The notes beneath the pieces were generated by a model. It had not been told where the DNA came from and searched no databases. It saw only the letters and a list, made by a program, of their open reading frames with translations. This document shows, in pieces, positions 32,180 through 44,169 of a DNA stretch of 64,000 nt (its first letter is position 1; each line of letters starts with the position of its first letter). The position numbers were made by a program, and so were the translations under genes. Source of the DNA: Aselliscus stoliczkanus (lineage: Eukaryota > Chordata > Mammalia > Chiroptera > Hipposideridae); NCBI GenBank assembly GCA_033961575.1, contig CM066737.1:85184271-85248270 (forward strand). The letters are read 5' to 3'.

Positions 32180-33865
32180 TAATGGATTGTGTCCAATGTC
32201 TTGGTTAGGTGGTCAGAGACATGGAAGAAACATGATTGGAAAATTGGTGACAAAGAAATTTGGAGAGGTATGTGGACCTCATGGAATGGGCAAAATACAT
32301 GGAGATATATGTGTCCCATGTGAATGCTCACCAAAGGATGACCTCAGCAGAGGATTTCAATAATCAAGTTGATAGGATTAAGTGTTCTATGGATACCAGC
32401 CAGCCTCTTTCTCCAGCCACCCCTGTCATCTCCAAGTGGGCTGATGAACAAAGTGGCCATGGTGGCAGGTTGGAGGTGATGCATGAGCTCAGCAACATGG
32501 ACTTCCACGTACCAAGTCCAGCCTGGCTGTAGCTATTGATGAGTTCCTAATCTGCCAGCAGCAGAGACCAACACTGAGTCCCAGATGTGGCACCATTCTC
32601 CAGGGTGATCAGCCAGCTACCTGGTGGCAGGTTGATTACATTGGACCACTTCCATTATAGAAGGACAGCATTTTGTTCTTATAGAAAAGACACTGTCTCT
32701 GGGTAAAAGTGTATCTTCTGTGCATGCAGTGCTTCTGCCAAAACTATCTGTGGACTCACAGAATGCCTTATCCACTCTCACGGTATTCCACATACAATTG
32801 CTTCTGATCAGTGAATTCACTTCATTGCAAAAGTGTGGTGATGCATGGGATGGTGGGCTGCCCTCATCCCCCCCCCCCACACACAACTAAATTGAAAACG
32901 GTGACTGGACTTGGAGCTGAGCTGCACCCTCCACAACTAAGATTGAAGGACAATGACTTGACTTGGAGCTGATGGGTCCTGGAAAAAACACATTGTTGCC
33001 TGAAAAAGCACATTGTTCCCCAATAAAATTAAAAAAAAAGTGTGGTGGTGGGTTCATGCTCATGGAATTCACTGATATTACCATGTTCTCTACTATGCTC
33101 ATGCATCCACCTTCGTGGAACAGCAGAATGCCCTTTTGAAGGCTCTGTTACAGTGCCAGCAAAGTGGCAATACTTTGCAGCTCTGGGGGCAAGGTTCTCT
33201 AGAAGGCTTTGTATGCTCTAAACCCATGTCCAGTAAATGGTGCTGTTTCTCCAATAGCCAGGATTCATGGGTCCAGGAATCAAGGAGGTGGCAAAGGGAG
33301 TGGCTCCACTCTCTATTATTCCTAATGACCCACTAACAACATTGTTGCTTACTGTTCCCATGACTTTACACTCTACTGGCATAGAGGTCTTAGTTCCAGA
33401 GGGAGGAATGCTTCCACCAGGAGACACAACAATGATTCTATTGAACTGGAAGTTAAGACTGCCACCTGGCCAATTTGGGCTCCTCAGACCTCTGAATCAA
33501 GAGGCAAAGAAGGGAGTTATGGTGCTGGCTGGGGTGACTGATTCTGACTATCAAGGGGAAATTGGACTCCTACTCCACAATGGAGGGAAGGAAGAACATG
33601 CCTAGAATACAGGAGACTCCTTAGGGTTTCTCTTAGCATTACCATGCGGTATGATTATAATCAATGGAATATTACAAGAACCCATATGCGGCAGGGCTAC
33701 TAATGGCCAAAAGCCTTCAGAAATCATGTGTAGGTTACCCACCAGGTAAAGAACCATGATCAGCTGAGGTGTTTGCTGAGGGAAAAGGGAATACATAGGG
33801 GTAGTGGAAGAAGGTAGTTATGAATACCAGCTTCAACAATGTGATCAGTTACAGAAACAATGACG
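32180..33865 (+). pseudogene. ERV-L pol remnant: RNase H/integrase and dUTPase
   Basis: Broken frames read in one direction. A polymerase connection/RNase H end and integrase N-terminal region lie at 32260-32532 (an HxxxH-type zinc-finger stretch is suggested by VSHVNAHQRM and EQSGHGGR). Integrase core text follows at about 32600-33250, and a dUTPase-like domain lies in the 112-codon frame 33267-33605, where DSDYQGEIGLLL and LPPGDTTMILLNWKLRLPPG are recognisable. A dUTPase downstream of integrase is characteristic of ERV-L. Stops and frameshifts occur between the frames, and a SINE (32846-33037) splits the integrase, so nothing is functional. No gag or env is seen. The 3' LTR follows at 34437. 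Confidence 0.75.
32846..33037 (+). mobile_element. 5'-truncated tRNA-derived SINE within ERV-L
   Basis: Body 'ggacttggagctgatgggtc' and tail CCCCAATAAAATTAAAAAA. The host sequence aaaagtgtggtg is duplicated on both sides (32829 and 33037 regions). It contains a C homopolymer (32869-32878). Confidence 0.85.
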
Positions 33866-33904
33866 GTAATTATCATGTCTTTCATCCTTATTTTGCTATG
33901 AATA

Positions 33905-33996
33905 TGTGTGTGTGTATGTGTGTGTGTGTGAAGATATATTTATATCTATCATATATATACACATACATACACACACACATACACAGAGAGAGAGAG
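33905..33996. repeat. (TG)n, (CA)n and (GA)n microsatellite block
   Basis: TG run with one TATG break (33906-33930), then ATAC/ACAC (33950-33985) and AGAG (33985-33996), directly left of a MITE. Confidence 0.92.
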
Positions 33997-34119
33997 AAGG
34001 TGCCAAAAAATGTATACACATTCTAAGAAAGGAAAAATCTGTATTAAAATTAGAATACTCTATATATACTGATGACAAAAGATGAATACAAGTCATGTGT
34101 ATACTTTTTTGTCACCCTA
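33997..34119. mobile_element. Mariner-type MITE (~123 bp)
   Basis: Left end aggtgccaaaaaatgtatac and reverse-complemented right end agggtgacaaaaaagtatac are inverted repeats shared with the element at 19012-19218. It is inserted in the 3' non-coding part of the ERV-L and followed by TA-rich sequence. Confidence 0.78.
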
Positions 34120-34436
34120 CTATATATATATCTTTGTCTTCTTTCCTCTCTCATTCCCTTATCATGTAAGATAAGTTATATTGAGTTTATATCATAGCAT
34201 TTAAATATTGCTAATTTTACATCATCCTATTTAAATTACAGGATATCAAGGAGAAGTGTAAACATTACTCAAGGACTTTACCTCCTCATTTTGGGAAGGA
34301 GTTAGTGTGTTTTCAGTTGCATGCAAAACAGTTATATCATATTAAGTGGAATTATGGTCTTGTTATTGTCTTTATTTGGACATTAGGTATGTTCAAATGA
34401 GCTGTATATGGGTGCCAAATTGACAAGGGTTGAATT

Positions 34437-34795
34437 TGTGATGATTAATCTTATGTGTCAACTTGACTATACCACAAGGGTGCCCAGATTAAACGTTATT
34501 TCTGGGTGTGTCCTTGAAGGTGTTTCTGGATGAGATTAGTATTTGAAACAGTGGACTCAGTAAAGTGAATTGCCATCCCCAATGGGGGTGGGCATCATTA
34601 AATCCATTGAGCACCTGAATGGAACAAAAGACGGGAAGGAAGAATTCACCCTTTTTACTTCCTGTGTGCCAGCTTGAGCAGGATCATCCATCTTCTCCTG
34701 CCCTTGGGCTGGGATTTACTCCCTTGACTACCCTGGTTCTCAAGCCTTCAGACTTGGATTGGAATTACGCCATCAATGGTGGCAGATTTTAAAGT
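34437..34795 (+). mobile_element. ERV-L 3' LTR (MLT2-like), right end truncated
   Basis: It begins TGTGATGATTAATCTTATGT and continues 'gtcaacttgactataccaca', 'tgtttctggatgagattagt', 'cagtggactcagtaaagtga', 'catcttctcctgcccttggg' and 'ctcaagccttcagacttgga', the usual order of MLT2-type ERV-L LTRs. It lies in the same orientation as, and about 570 bp after, the dUTPase remnant. The LTR text stops near 34795 without its polyadenylation region. Confidence 0.82.
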
Positions 34796-34799
34796 TACA

Positions 34800-35982
34800 G
34801 TAGAACATTTGGCCTCACTCTATTCCTAATGGTTCAGTTAATACATACTGTTTACCAAGTAGCTAGATTCTTTCAACAATGATTGAAAGATGGTTTTTTC
34901 TAACAAGCTGTAATAGAATATAAATTTTACTCAGAAATGATTGTAGGAAACTCTAGGGATGAAAAAGAGGCAATTGTGTCTCAGTATTTTCTAAGTGGAA
35001 GATTCCTAATTCCTACAGTCATTACTTGCCTACTTAATTGTGTCCAAAATATCTTTAATGATATATAAAGCTTTCCATTCCAAAATTAGAAAGAAGTCAG
35101 TCTTTAGAGACCTAGTGCAGCTAATTTTTAAGTAATTGAAGTCAGGATATTTTCTGAGTATGGGTCTAAATATGGGTAAACTAGGGGAAAAATACTGTAC
35201 TTGAATGAGAGGATCATGAACTGTCAAAGACATGGAAAGAGAGGTGATGAATTACAGTACAAATTTATTCTTTTTCACAATTTTGCCTGCAACTGCTTGC
35301 CAACCAGGGGGTGCTGGAGACATATCTCTGAGGATGATAAAATGCATAACAATGGGAAAACCACCTACAGAATTTTGTTCTCAAAGCACCAACCCAAACC
35401 TGGAAGACATGAGTGGCAATGGTGATGAGTGAAGGGGTAGTTAGGAAAACCTGATGAATTTAAATATAGGGAATGTTGCCCTCCCAGATTCTCTAATACA
35501 AATCTGTATTTCGTTCTTTGTTCTTGGGACATTTCATTTTCCGGAATATGTTGCTTCCAATATCTCAGAAAAAGTCATCAAAGGCTTAAGAAATGTAGGT
35601 TGGTAAAGATCCTGATTTTTTTCTAAGTATATATTGATGAATTAGGTAGAGTAGTTATTCAGGGAGTAAAGAGGCAAGGGCCAAGAAAATGGTTCCTGTA
35701 AGTGGTGCTTTGAAATACCTGGGCTCACCTACATAATAAATATCTAAAACATCTGACAAGATGTGAGCTCCATATTAGCAACAGGCCAAAGCAGGCAGAA
35801 CTTCCTCCCTTCCAATGTCTCTTAAACTACATGCTCATTTTGTGAAATCTTTTCTCCTCCAAAGCTATAACTCATGTTCATTGAAAAACTATTTTAATGT
35901 ATAAATAGGGTGTACATAATTTACTCTGGACCTGATAGCCTAGAGTTATGTTCTTTTTCATTTATGGGGTTTAAAAATTCCT
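34800..35982. other. No recognised gene or repeat
   Basis: Unique-looking sequence. Two overlapping frames at 35201-35432 share no features of a known protein. Confidence 0.4.
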
Positions 35983-36157
35983 GGGGGCAGCCAGTTAGCT
36001 CAGGTGGTTAGAGCGCAGGCTCTTAACACCAAGGTTGCCAGTTTGATTCCCACATGGGCCAGTGGTCTACGCTCTCCACAACTAAATGGAAGACAACAGC
36101 TTGACTTGGAGCTGATGGGTCTTGGGAAAACTCACTGTTCCCCAATAAAGTTTAAAA
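35983..36157 (+). mobile_element. tRNA-derived SINE with CCAATAAAG tail
   Basis: Head gggggcagccagttagctca (A-box region), B-box-like GTTTGATTCCC, body 'gacttggagctgatgggtct', tail CCCCAATAAAGTTTAAAA. The flanking aaaaattcct / aaaaaatcct is a short target duplication. Confidence 0.88.
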
Positions 36158-36189
36158 AAAATCCTCAGTGTAAACCTGTGTTGGCTTGG

Positions 36190-36970
36190 TGTTACCAAGG
36201 AGCAGAACTTGAGACAAGTATTTTATTTGGAAGTTGATCCAGGGAAACATTTTAGGGGATTGGAGGTGAGACAAGGAAGGGAGGAAGCCACTAATGGTTT
36301 GTTAATATGGTAGTAACTACTGCCAGCAATTACAGCTCAGTCCCACTAGGGACCTCTGGCCTGCCAATTGTTGACTTAGAGTTTCTTCAAGGGGTTAATA
36401 ACTTTCTTGGGCACACTGGTTTGCACACTACTGATACTGAGCTAGTTCCAAACAAAGCCCTCCTGAAGAGACTAACAGATGTTCGCAGTAAGCAGCCTTT
36501 GGTATGTTGAGGTGAGTGCCAAGGGTAGAGTGATAGGGCACTAGCAGTATCAACTAAGAGGCCCAAACCCAAGATGAGTTGAGAGCACAAACACTCCCAT
36601 TTCCCATCCAGAACAATGTAGATGCCATGACAGAAATCTTTGAAAGCTTGTTTTCTGCAAGGGCATTCAGTGTACCAAGAGTGTTTCTCTGTGGACAGTA
36701 TCACACAGAATGGAGATAAAGGCTGGTTACAATCTTGTACCAAATGGATTGGCATTTCTATACTGTTCAACAGACACATACCCATTTAGGAAATTTGCTG
36801 CTCGTTAACTTTTTCTCTGACATCTCATACACTCACTGGGAATTTCCAGTACATGACAATTCCTGAGCCACATGCTTAGTGCACAGTAGAAGGTTATTAT
36901 TCTGTATCATGGTCCACTGCTTAACCCAATCTGCCAATAGTCAGAAGGGTGGTTTTCTCCCCCACTGGTT
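36190..36970 (+). repeat. Unclassified ancient repeat (two local copies of one part)
   Basis: The segment 'ggaagttgatccagggaaac' (36230-36249) and its surroundings recur in diverged form at 37335-37398 ('ggaagttgatcctgggaaac'), in the same orientation. The longer text looks like an old interspersed repeat, but I cannot name it. The 132-codon minus frame 36387-36785 lies inside and has no domain I recognise. Confidence 0.35.
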
Positions 36971-36974
36971 CTCC

Positions 36975-37720
36975 CAGATGAAAAACTTTCCCAACATTAT
37001 TGTTATTGTCTTTGTGAGTTGATTTTCCCTCAGGGTTGGAACTTTGGAGAAAAATAGTTTTCAGCTTTTTCCCCAAGAAATGAATCTCAGTAGTGATATT
37101 AGAAAGTTCAGCTCAGATTGAACACTGTGTTCTTTTTGATAGAAATTAAGCATCGAAAAAATGTGTAAATGTAATTTCTCTGCAATTTGAAGACTTTTTA
37201 AAAAAATTCACACACATTTTTACAACAGGTTCACTGATATTTTGGCTACTAAAAACATGAATTTCGTTGTAGCATTGCTTTATAAACACAGAACAGTTAA
37301 GTGTGTTATGACAATAGCACTGAGTCTCTTATCATTTGTAAATCTTATGGAAGTTGATCCTGGGAAACACTTTTAAGAGATTGGGAAGTGACACTGGAGA
37401 TAATTTTGCTCATCAGTATTAATTCTTTGAATTTTTATGTGTTTGAGTCAAACAGAGGATACAACAAGAAGCAAGATCTCAACAGACCAAGAAAAATGCT
37501 TCCCTCATCTATATTAATTTTGAAATTTTTGAATTGCATTACTCAGGATAGCCTGTGAAAATGAATCAGATGGAGTAATCTCCCAAGAGTCTCTTTCCCA
37601 TAAAAATTCTGTATTTTGTAGAATCACAGTTCTGAGAAAAGCATTCTCAACCTGTTTATGATTGTCCTGATTATCTCCTATGTTAACTGAAATCAATCAG
37701 CATGTTAGTTGCAATTCATT
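36975..37720. other. No recognised gene
   Basis: Apart from the repeat segment at 37335-37398 described for 36190-36970, nothing identified. Confidence 0.4.
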
Positions 37721-37979
37721 TTGTAGATGCTCTTTATCAAGTTGAGGAAGTTTCCCTCTAGTTCTAGCTTTCTAAAGATTTTTAATGTGAATGGGTGTTG
37801 AATTTTATTACATTTGTCTGCATCACAAAATCATGTGATTTTTCTTCTTTTCCCTATTAATATGGTGGTTTCTATTGACCATGGGTTTTTTGAATATTTA
37901 TGTATCTTTGCATTCCTGGAATGCTGTATAATTCTTTTTGATATATTGCCAAATTCTATTTGCTAATATTTTGTTAATA

Positions 37980-38060
37980 TTGGGTTGTTGGAAATGTCAT
38001 GACATATTTTTTCTATGTTTTTCATTACCAAAATGGGTCATGACTTTTCCGACCTCCCAA
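37980..38060. mobile_element. Palindromic mariner-type MITE (81 bp), diverged copy
   Basis: Left ttgggttgttggaaatgtca and reverse-complemented right ttgggaggtcggaaaagtca are inverted repeats. TA duplicated at 37978-37979 and 38061-38062. Same family as the cleaner copy at 48195-48272; inserted into antisense L1. Confidence 0.88.
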
Positions 38061-38295
38061 TAATATTTTTCATCTGTATTCATGATGGATGCTGGTCTAT
38101 ATTTTTCCTTTTTTGTACTTTATTCATCTGGTTTTGATATTAGGGTAAACCTGGCTTAAAATTAGTTTAAAGTGTTAATCAACCTTTTTTTTTCTAGTAG
38201 AGATAGGGTGTAATTGGTATTAATTCTTCTTTAAACATTTGGTTGCATTTTCCAGTGAAACCTTCTAGATCTGGAGTTTTGAAAATTAAAAATTG

Positions 38296-38395
38296 GGGCC
38301 GGCCAAGTGGCGCGGTGGTTAAGAGCTGGCTTGGGAGGCCAGTGGCCCTGGTTCGGGTCCCACATATGAGGGCCAGTGACACTGCCCTCAAAAAA
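38296..38395 (+). mobile_element. Short tRNA-derived SINE
   Basis: gggccggccaagtggcgcgg head, B-box-like GGTTCGGGTCCC, 'gagggccagtgacactgccc', A11 tail. Perfect duplication aaaattaaaaattg at 38282-38295 and about 38397-38410. Confidence 0.93.
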
Positions 38396-38644
38396 AAAAA
38401 TTAAAAATTGAATTCCTTTAATAGTTACGGGGCTATTCAGATTATCTGTTTCAGATTCAGTGTGGTATACTAGTTTGTATATTTTGAGTAATTGGTCTCT
38501 TTCATCTGAATTATCAAATATATGGGTGTAGAATTGTTCATAGTATTCTATTATTATCTTTTTGGTATTGCAGTGTCTATAATGATTCCTCCTGTTTCAT
38601 TCTCGATATTAGTAATATGTATCTTTTCTCTATTTTTATGTTTT

Positions 38645-39035
38645 ATTAATTTTTATTTTATTGTGGTAAGAACACTTAATATGAGATCTGTCCTCTTAAC
38701 AAATTTAAGTGTACAATACATTATTGTTTGACTATAGGTACAGCATTGTACAGCGGATCTGTAGGGCTAATTTATCGAACTTTAACTTTTTGCCTGTTGA
38801 TTAAATAATTCCCCATTTCCCCTCCCTCAACCTCTGGTAACCACCATTTGTATCTTTAATTTTTTGAATTTGATTATTTTAGATAACTTATATAATCAGA
38901 ATCATGCAATAGTGTCTTTCTGTGTCAGGCTTATTTCACTTAGCATAATGTCCTCAAGGTCCATCATGTTGCCACATAATACAGAATTTCCTCCTTTTAA
39001 AAGGCTGCACAATATTCCATTGTGTGTATAGCACT
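38645..39035 (-). mobile_element. L1 3' UTR region, antisense
   Basis: 'tattgtggtaagaacactta', 'gtgtacaatacattattgtt', 'ccatcatgttgccacataat' and 'aatattccattgtgtgtata' are the reverse complement of older L1 3' sequence. Adjoining the L1 on its left but probably a separate insertion, since the order is not continuous. Confidence 0.75.
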
Positions 39036-39984
39036 AAGACCTGTGTGGGCAAGTAAAGGTGTGGTAAAAACATTAAGGGATATTGGTAAGGAATGGATTT
39101 TTATTTTATTATTGGTAAGGAATGGATTTGTATTTTATTCTTATTCTATCATGGTTTAATAAACCTTTAATAATGCTCTATTTTTGTACTATTTGGTAAC
39201 CATACTTGAGGGGAGCAAAATCAGAAAATGTGAGTTATAAGCTATTGATGATCTTTGGATAAGAAATGATGGTGGCTTGGATTTGGGTGGTAATAGTGGA
39301 TTTGGCAGAAAAATGTGGTTGGATTTGGTACATATTTTATAGGTTTGATTTTTATGGGCTGGTTTTGAGAAAAAAGAGTAGTTAAAGATTTTTCTGTATC
39401 TTTTTGGCCTGAATAACTTGAAGAATAGAAATCCATTTATGGAGATGGTGAATATGGTTTAAGGAATAGGTTTCGAGTATAAGTAGAGAGTTTGAATTTG
39501 AATTCAGGATTTGTATGTCAATAGAAAAATATTCAGATGTGGTATAGGTCCACAGTGATCCAAATGATACTGATTCTTCCCATACATCCTTCACACAAAA
39601 CAAAACCAAGGAAAACTAAAAGTATATGCATAACATCATCAAAGAGAACAAATAAAACTACATGTAATACATACTTTTAGCATTATTAGAGGACAGCAAA
39701 TATGATGCACTACAAATTACCTCCAGGTATAATAATAAAACAAATTCCAACAGAGCTTCCATTTCTAGTCTCTGCAAGTATATGGTGTGGAGTTTAGGGA
39801 TGGGATATTTAAGGAAATCCATGGGAAAATTGTAGAAGGATACACAGGACTTAGATAAAGCATAGATAAAATTATCCCTCCCTCAAAAAAATGTAGAAAA
39901 AAGAAAAAGAAGAAGAAAGAAAAGAAAAAGAAAGAAAACAGCAAAAAAAAAACACCCAAAAAACACAAAAAAAGGAAATACAAA
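39036..39984. other. No recognised gene; one small tandem duplication
   Basis: A 29-bp unit starting attggtaaggaatggattt occurs twice in tandem at 39082-39110 and 39111-39139. Otherwise AT-rich unique sequence ending in A-rich low complexity. Confidence 0.45.
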
Positions 39985-39988
39985 ATGA

Positions 39989-40039
<51 letters not shown>

Positions 40040-40040
40040 G
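39985..40040. repeat. (GAAA)n microsatellite
   Basis: About 13 perfect tetranucleotide units inside a longer A-rich tract (39890-40090). The minus-strand Phe/Ser frame across it is low complexity, not a gene. Confidence 0.95.
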
Positions 40041-40269
40041 GAAAATCATCCCCAAAAGAGAAAATTTAACACCAATCAAAAAAATACTAAACACAGATGG
40101 AGATTTGGTGCTTTACAGAACAGGCTACAGGAAAGGGGTTTGAAATCAAGTGGGATCAGAAGTGCAAGCTTCAGAAAAACATTGCTTCAGGAGGAGAATT
40201 AGGTATATAGAGAAAGAGTGCTATATTTTGCAGATGTGGTAGTGAAGAGAAAGTAGGTAATAAGAGCAG

Positions 40270-42765
40270 AAAATTAAAAATCCTGCAGAAAAACAAAAGG
40301 GAAATAAGACATGTTAACCGATAACATCATCCATGAACACTAAAAACTATAAAAAAGGACAGTCTAAAATTATTAATCTTATGCATGAAATGAATAGAAA
40401 GAGAAAAATAAAGTCACATAACAAAAATACAGTAAGAAAATAGAAAATTCAAAGCATTTCCACTGATAACAACCCCAGTCACCCAAAATAGAAACTCAGG
40501 AAGTCCAAGGAAACTGTAGCCTAGCCCTATATACTAAATTAAAGATTTTTATGCAAGCATTAGATCTTTAATCAGAAATACAAAATCTAGTTACAGAAAA
40601 AGAAAATAAAATAAGAGTTGTTTGAACTAAAATAAAGAAAGATATAGAAGTAGAAGATAAAATTACATTAGGTAGGAAAATTAAATTACACATTACTCAA
40701 AGAATAATAGATTTAAGTGAAAATTTAATAACTTATTAAAATGAACCAAGGAAAACCCAACAAAATAAATTAGAAGGAAGAAGGAAATAAAAAAGTATCA
40801 GACAGAAAGTGATAGAAATGGAATACAGGAAGAAGAGATCTAACATATTATAATATAATTGCATCATGGGAAAAAATGTAATACAATGGAATATAACTAT
40901 TTAAGATAACAATCCCATTCCCTCATCTCCCCTCCCCCAATCATTCTGAGTATGGTGTAGTAGGTAAAATTGAACTATAATGATCAAGTCTGAGAAATAC
41001 CCTAATACAACTATTCAAGTTTAAAGATAAAAGAAAAAAAATCTTCTGGTCCTCCAGGCAAGAAAAAGAAGTTTCAAAAAAAGACAATTAGCCTAGTATC
41101 AAAATTCTCACCGGCAACATAAAAATGAAGGCAATAGTGAAATGGCATTTTAAAAAACTTAAGAAAACAAAGTACAAACCAAGAATTTTACATAGTGTCA
41201 AACTTTCTGTTTAGTGAAGAGCCTGTAAAAAATAATTTTGAATGTACAGGAACACAGGGAATGTATACCCATAAGTGCTTTTTGCAGAATCTACTAGAGG
41301 AGAAAATTCATCCAACCAAGAGATGACAGATGAAACTTTTGCAAAGGGACATGCAGTGAGAATTCCATATATTTAATTATAGATCTGAGACAAAAACAAA
41401 GGTATATATCTGGGTAGAAAGATGTTCTTAAATACAGAAAAAAATTCAACTGAAACATGGGAGTAGAAGGGATAGAGAAAGAAAAAGCAGAATAAGATCA
41501 TTTATTGTTCTATAGGTTAAATACAGGAGTCAAAAGGTTTAAAACTGAAATATTGGTTAGTAAGTATTTAACAAGAAAAAAGGGATTAGGGCCAGTCGAC
41601 TGGTGCGGTAGTTAAGAGCTGGTTTGGGATGCCAGTGGCCCCGGTTTGGATACCACGTATGAGGGCCAGTGACACTGCCCTCTTAAAAAAAAAAAAAAAA
41701 AGAAAAAGAAAAAAGGGATTAAAGACATCTTAAAATGTAATAATAGAATGGTATCTACTCTTTATTAATAAAAATTCTTTTTTATATCAAAAGAAATAGA
41801 CACCTTTCTAAATACCAAAAGCTATTTTGTTTGAAATGAGTCTATAAGAAGCACCAAATAGAGAAAGAAACAGTACATAACACAAAACACAGTAATTAAA
41901 ACAAAAGATATGAAAGAATTGAGACCACCCATATCCATCATATCAATAAATGCCAATGAACTTAAATTGCTGAAAAAGAAGAATATTTTCAAATTAGTTC
42001 CTAAAGAAAAATCCAAGAGACAAAAGAAGAGCCACACCTAAAATGCAGTGATCCAAAAAGATTAAAAATAAAGAGATGGACCAAGATTTACTAGGAGACA
42101 ATATGAAAGCCAAAGTTATCTTTGTAACAGACACAGCAGAATCCAAGTTTATATATATGAAATAAAGAAGGGGACATTATAATGCTAAAAGTTATATTTT
42201 ATAATAAATATATGAATTATGAATATCTATTCATTAAATAACAGAGTAATCACATATAAAACAGATGTACAGGAGATGCAAGGAGACATGGCTAGAAATA
42301 CAATTTTAACAAAGATTTTAACAAAGATCAAGTAGAGGAAAAAGTAAACATGTAAAGACAAAAACACCATAATTAGTAAGGTAGATATATTGGTTTATAT
42401 TGATCTTCCCACCCTAATAATAGACACTAGACCTTTTTCTCAAGTGCACATAGTACATTCACAAAAATGGAATACCAAATACAGTACAAAAAAGAATCAG
42501 TGAATTCTATATAAAGTAAAACTATTAAGACAATATTTTTTGATTACAATGCCAATAAGCAAATCAAAATAGAAACCATAAAGCAAAACTAAATGAAATG
42601 AAACAGGAAAGTTTTACCTCACTTGGAAAAACACTTCTATAATATTAAACAACTCAGATTAAAGGGAACATACAAACAGAAATTGAAGAATTTCTAGAAA
42701 CAAATTAGAGATAAAATCATCCATAATGATATTTTCATATCAAAAATATGAAGCTGTTCTACTTA
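40270..42765 (+). mobile_element. Decayed L1/HAL1-like LINE
   Basis: 'aagtacaaaccaagaatttt' (41170), 'ggaacacagggaatgtatac' (41250) and 'agaccacccatatccatcat' (41920) follow L1/HAL1 internal order in sense orientation. 42400-42500 looks like ORF2 endonuclease-region text ('tttctcaagtgcacatagta'). No open frame remains; a SINE at 41589 interrupts it. The left boundary is uncertain. Confidence 0.6.
41589..41705 (+). mobile_element. Short tRNA-derived SINE
   Basis: gggccagtcgactggtgcgg head (somewhat diverged), 'gagggccagtgacactgccc', A-rich tail. Duplication agaaaaaagggatta at 41574-41588 and 41707-41721. Confidence 0.92.
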
Positions 42766-43477
42766 TTAAATTTTGCTTTTTGTTCCTTGTACTTTTAGTG
42801 TCATATCCAAAAAAATCACCAGCAAAAGAAACAATCAACAGAATGTAAAGACAGTACAGAATCGGAGAAAAATATTTGCAAATCATATATCTGATAAGGG
42901 GTTCATATCCGTAATATATAAAGAACTCATACAATTCAATAGCAAAAGGAACAACAACAACAAAAAAACCAATAACAACAACAACAACAAAACACAAAAA
43001 ACAATCTAATTGAAAAATGGGCAGAGGAACTCAGTAGATGTTTTTCCAAAGAAGATATTCAAATGGTGAACAGGTACATGAAAAGATACTTAAGATTGTT
43101 AATCATCAGGGAATTGAAAATCAAAACCACAGTGAAATATTACCTCATACCTGTTAAAAATGGCTACCATCCAAAAGACAAGAGATAATATGTGCTGGTG
43201 AAGATTTGGATAAAAGGGAACCACTGCTGTACTGTTGGTAGCAATGAAAATTGGTACCCCCACTATGAAAAACAGTACGGAGGTTCATCAAAAAGTTAAA
43301 AATAAAGCTATCATGATTCAGCAATTCCACTTGTGGGTATATATCCAAAGGAAATGAAATCATTACCTTGAAGAGATATCTGCACTCAATCCTATTTTCA
43401 TTGAAGCATTACTCACAATAGCCAAAGCGTGAATAACTTATATGTCCATCTACATGTGAATGGATAAAGAAAATGTG

Positions 43478-43478
43478 A

Positions 43479-43562
<84 letters not shown>
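43478..43562. repeat. (TG)n(TA)n(GA)n compound microsatellite in L1
   Basis: Three consecutive dinucleotide blocks, TG (43478-43497), TA (43498-43522) and GA (43526-43562), replacing the usual short TATATA of this L1 position. Open frames on both strands across it are artefacts. Confidence 0.95.
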
Positions 43563-43564
<2 letters not shown>

Positions 43565-43929
43565 TATATGCAAAATGGAACATTGTTCAGCCATGAGGAA
43601 GGAGGAAATCCTGCTGTTTGTAGCAACATGGATGGATTTTGAGGGCATTGTGGTAAATGAAGTAAGTCAGACACAGAAGGACAAGTACTGTATGATCTCA
43701 CTTATTATGTGGAATCTAAAACAGCCATTTGAGGAAACAGAGTGTCGAGTGGTGGCTGGGGAGTGGGCAAAATGGGGAGATGTTGGGCAAAGTGTACAAA
43801 CTTGCAGTTATAAGAGGAATAAGTTCTGGGGATCAGCATGGTGACTATAGTTAACAAATACTGTATTATATATTTGGAAGTTGCTAAGAGAGTAGATCTT
43901 AAATTTTCTCAACACAAAAGAGAAATGGT

Positions 43930-44032
43930 GGGCCGGCTGAGTGGCGCATTGGTTAAGCGCTGGCTTGGGATGCCAGCAGCCCCAGTTCGGATCCCACATA
44001 TGAGGGCCAGTGACACTGCCCTCAAGAAATAA
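43930..44032 (+). mobile_element. Short tRNA-derived SINE in L1
   Basis: gggccggctgagtggcgcat head, B-box-like GTTCGGATCCC, 'gagggccagtgacactgccc'. The flanking agaaatggt is repeated after the tail (43921-43929, 44040-44047). Confidence 0.92.
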
Positions 44033-44169
44033 AAAGAGAGAAATGGTAATTATTTGAGGTGATGGAAGTGTTAGCTAACTCTGTGGTGGTAAACATTTTA
44101 CAATATATGTGTATCTAGTCAGCCAGTTGTATACCTGAAGCTTATACAATATTATATTACATTTGAGCC

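Larger units (their letters stand above)
37725..38640 (-). mobile_element. L1 ORF2 fragment, antisense, with two nested elements
   Basis: Reverse-complement L1 text: 'gttgaggaagtttccctcta', 'cattcctggaatgctgtata', 'ttcatctggttttgatatta', 'gtagaattgttcatagtatt'. A palindromic MITE (37980-38060) and a SINE (38296-38395) are inserted in it. Confidence 0.88.
42766..44165 (+). mobile_element. L1 LINE 3' part
   Basis: ORF2 C-terminal and 3' UTR text: 'aatcatatatctgataaggg' (42882), 'caattccacttgtgggtata' (43320), 'gcaacatggatggattttga' (43623), 'gtacaaacttgcagttataa' (43794). The right end carries a 22-bp near-tandem duplication (about 44159-44209, 'tacatttgagcctaaa'). A SINE at 43930 and a microsatellite at 43478 lie within. 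Confidence 0.88.

Noticed and set aside
39765..40094. 109-codon Phe/Ser-rich membrane-like frame on the minus strand
   Set aside because: Antisense of a GAAA microsatellite and A-rich sequence.
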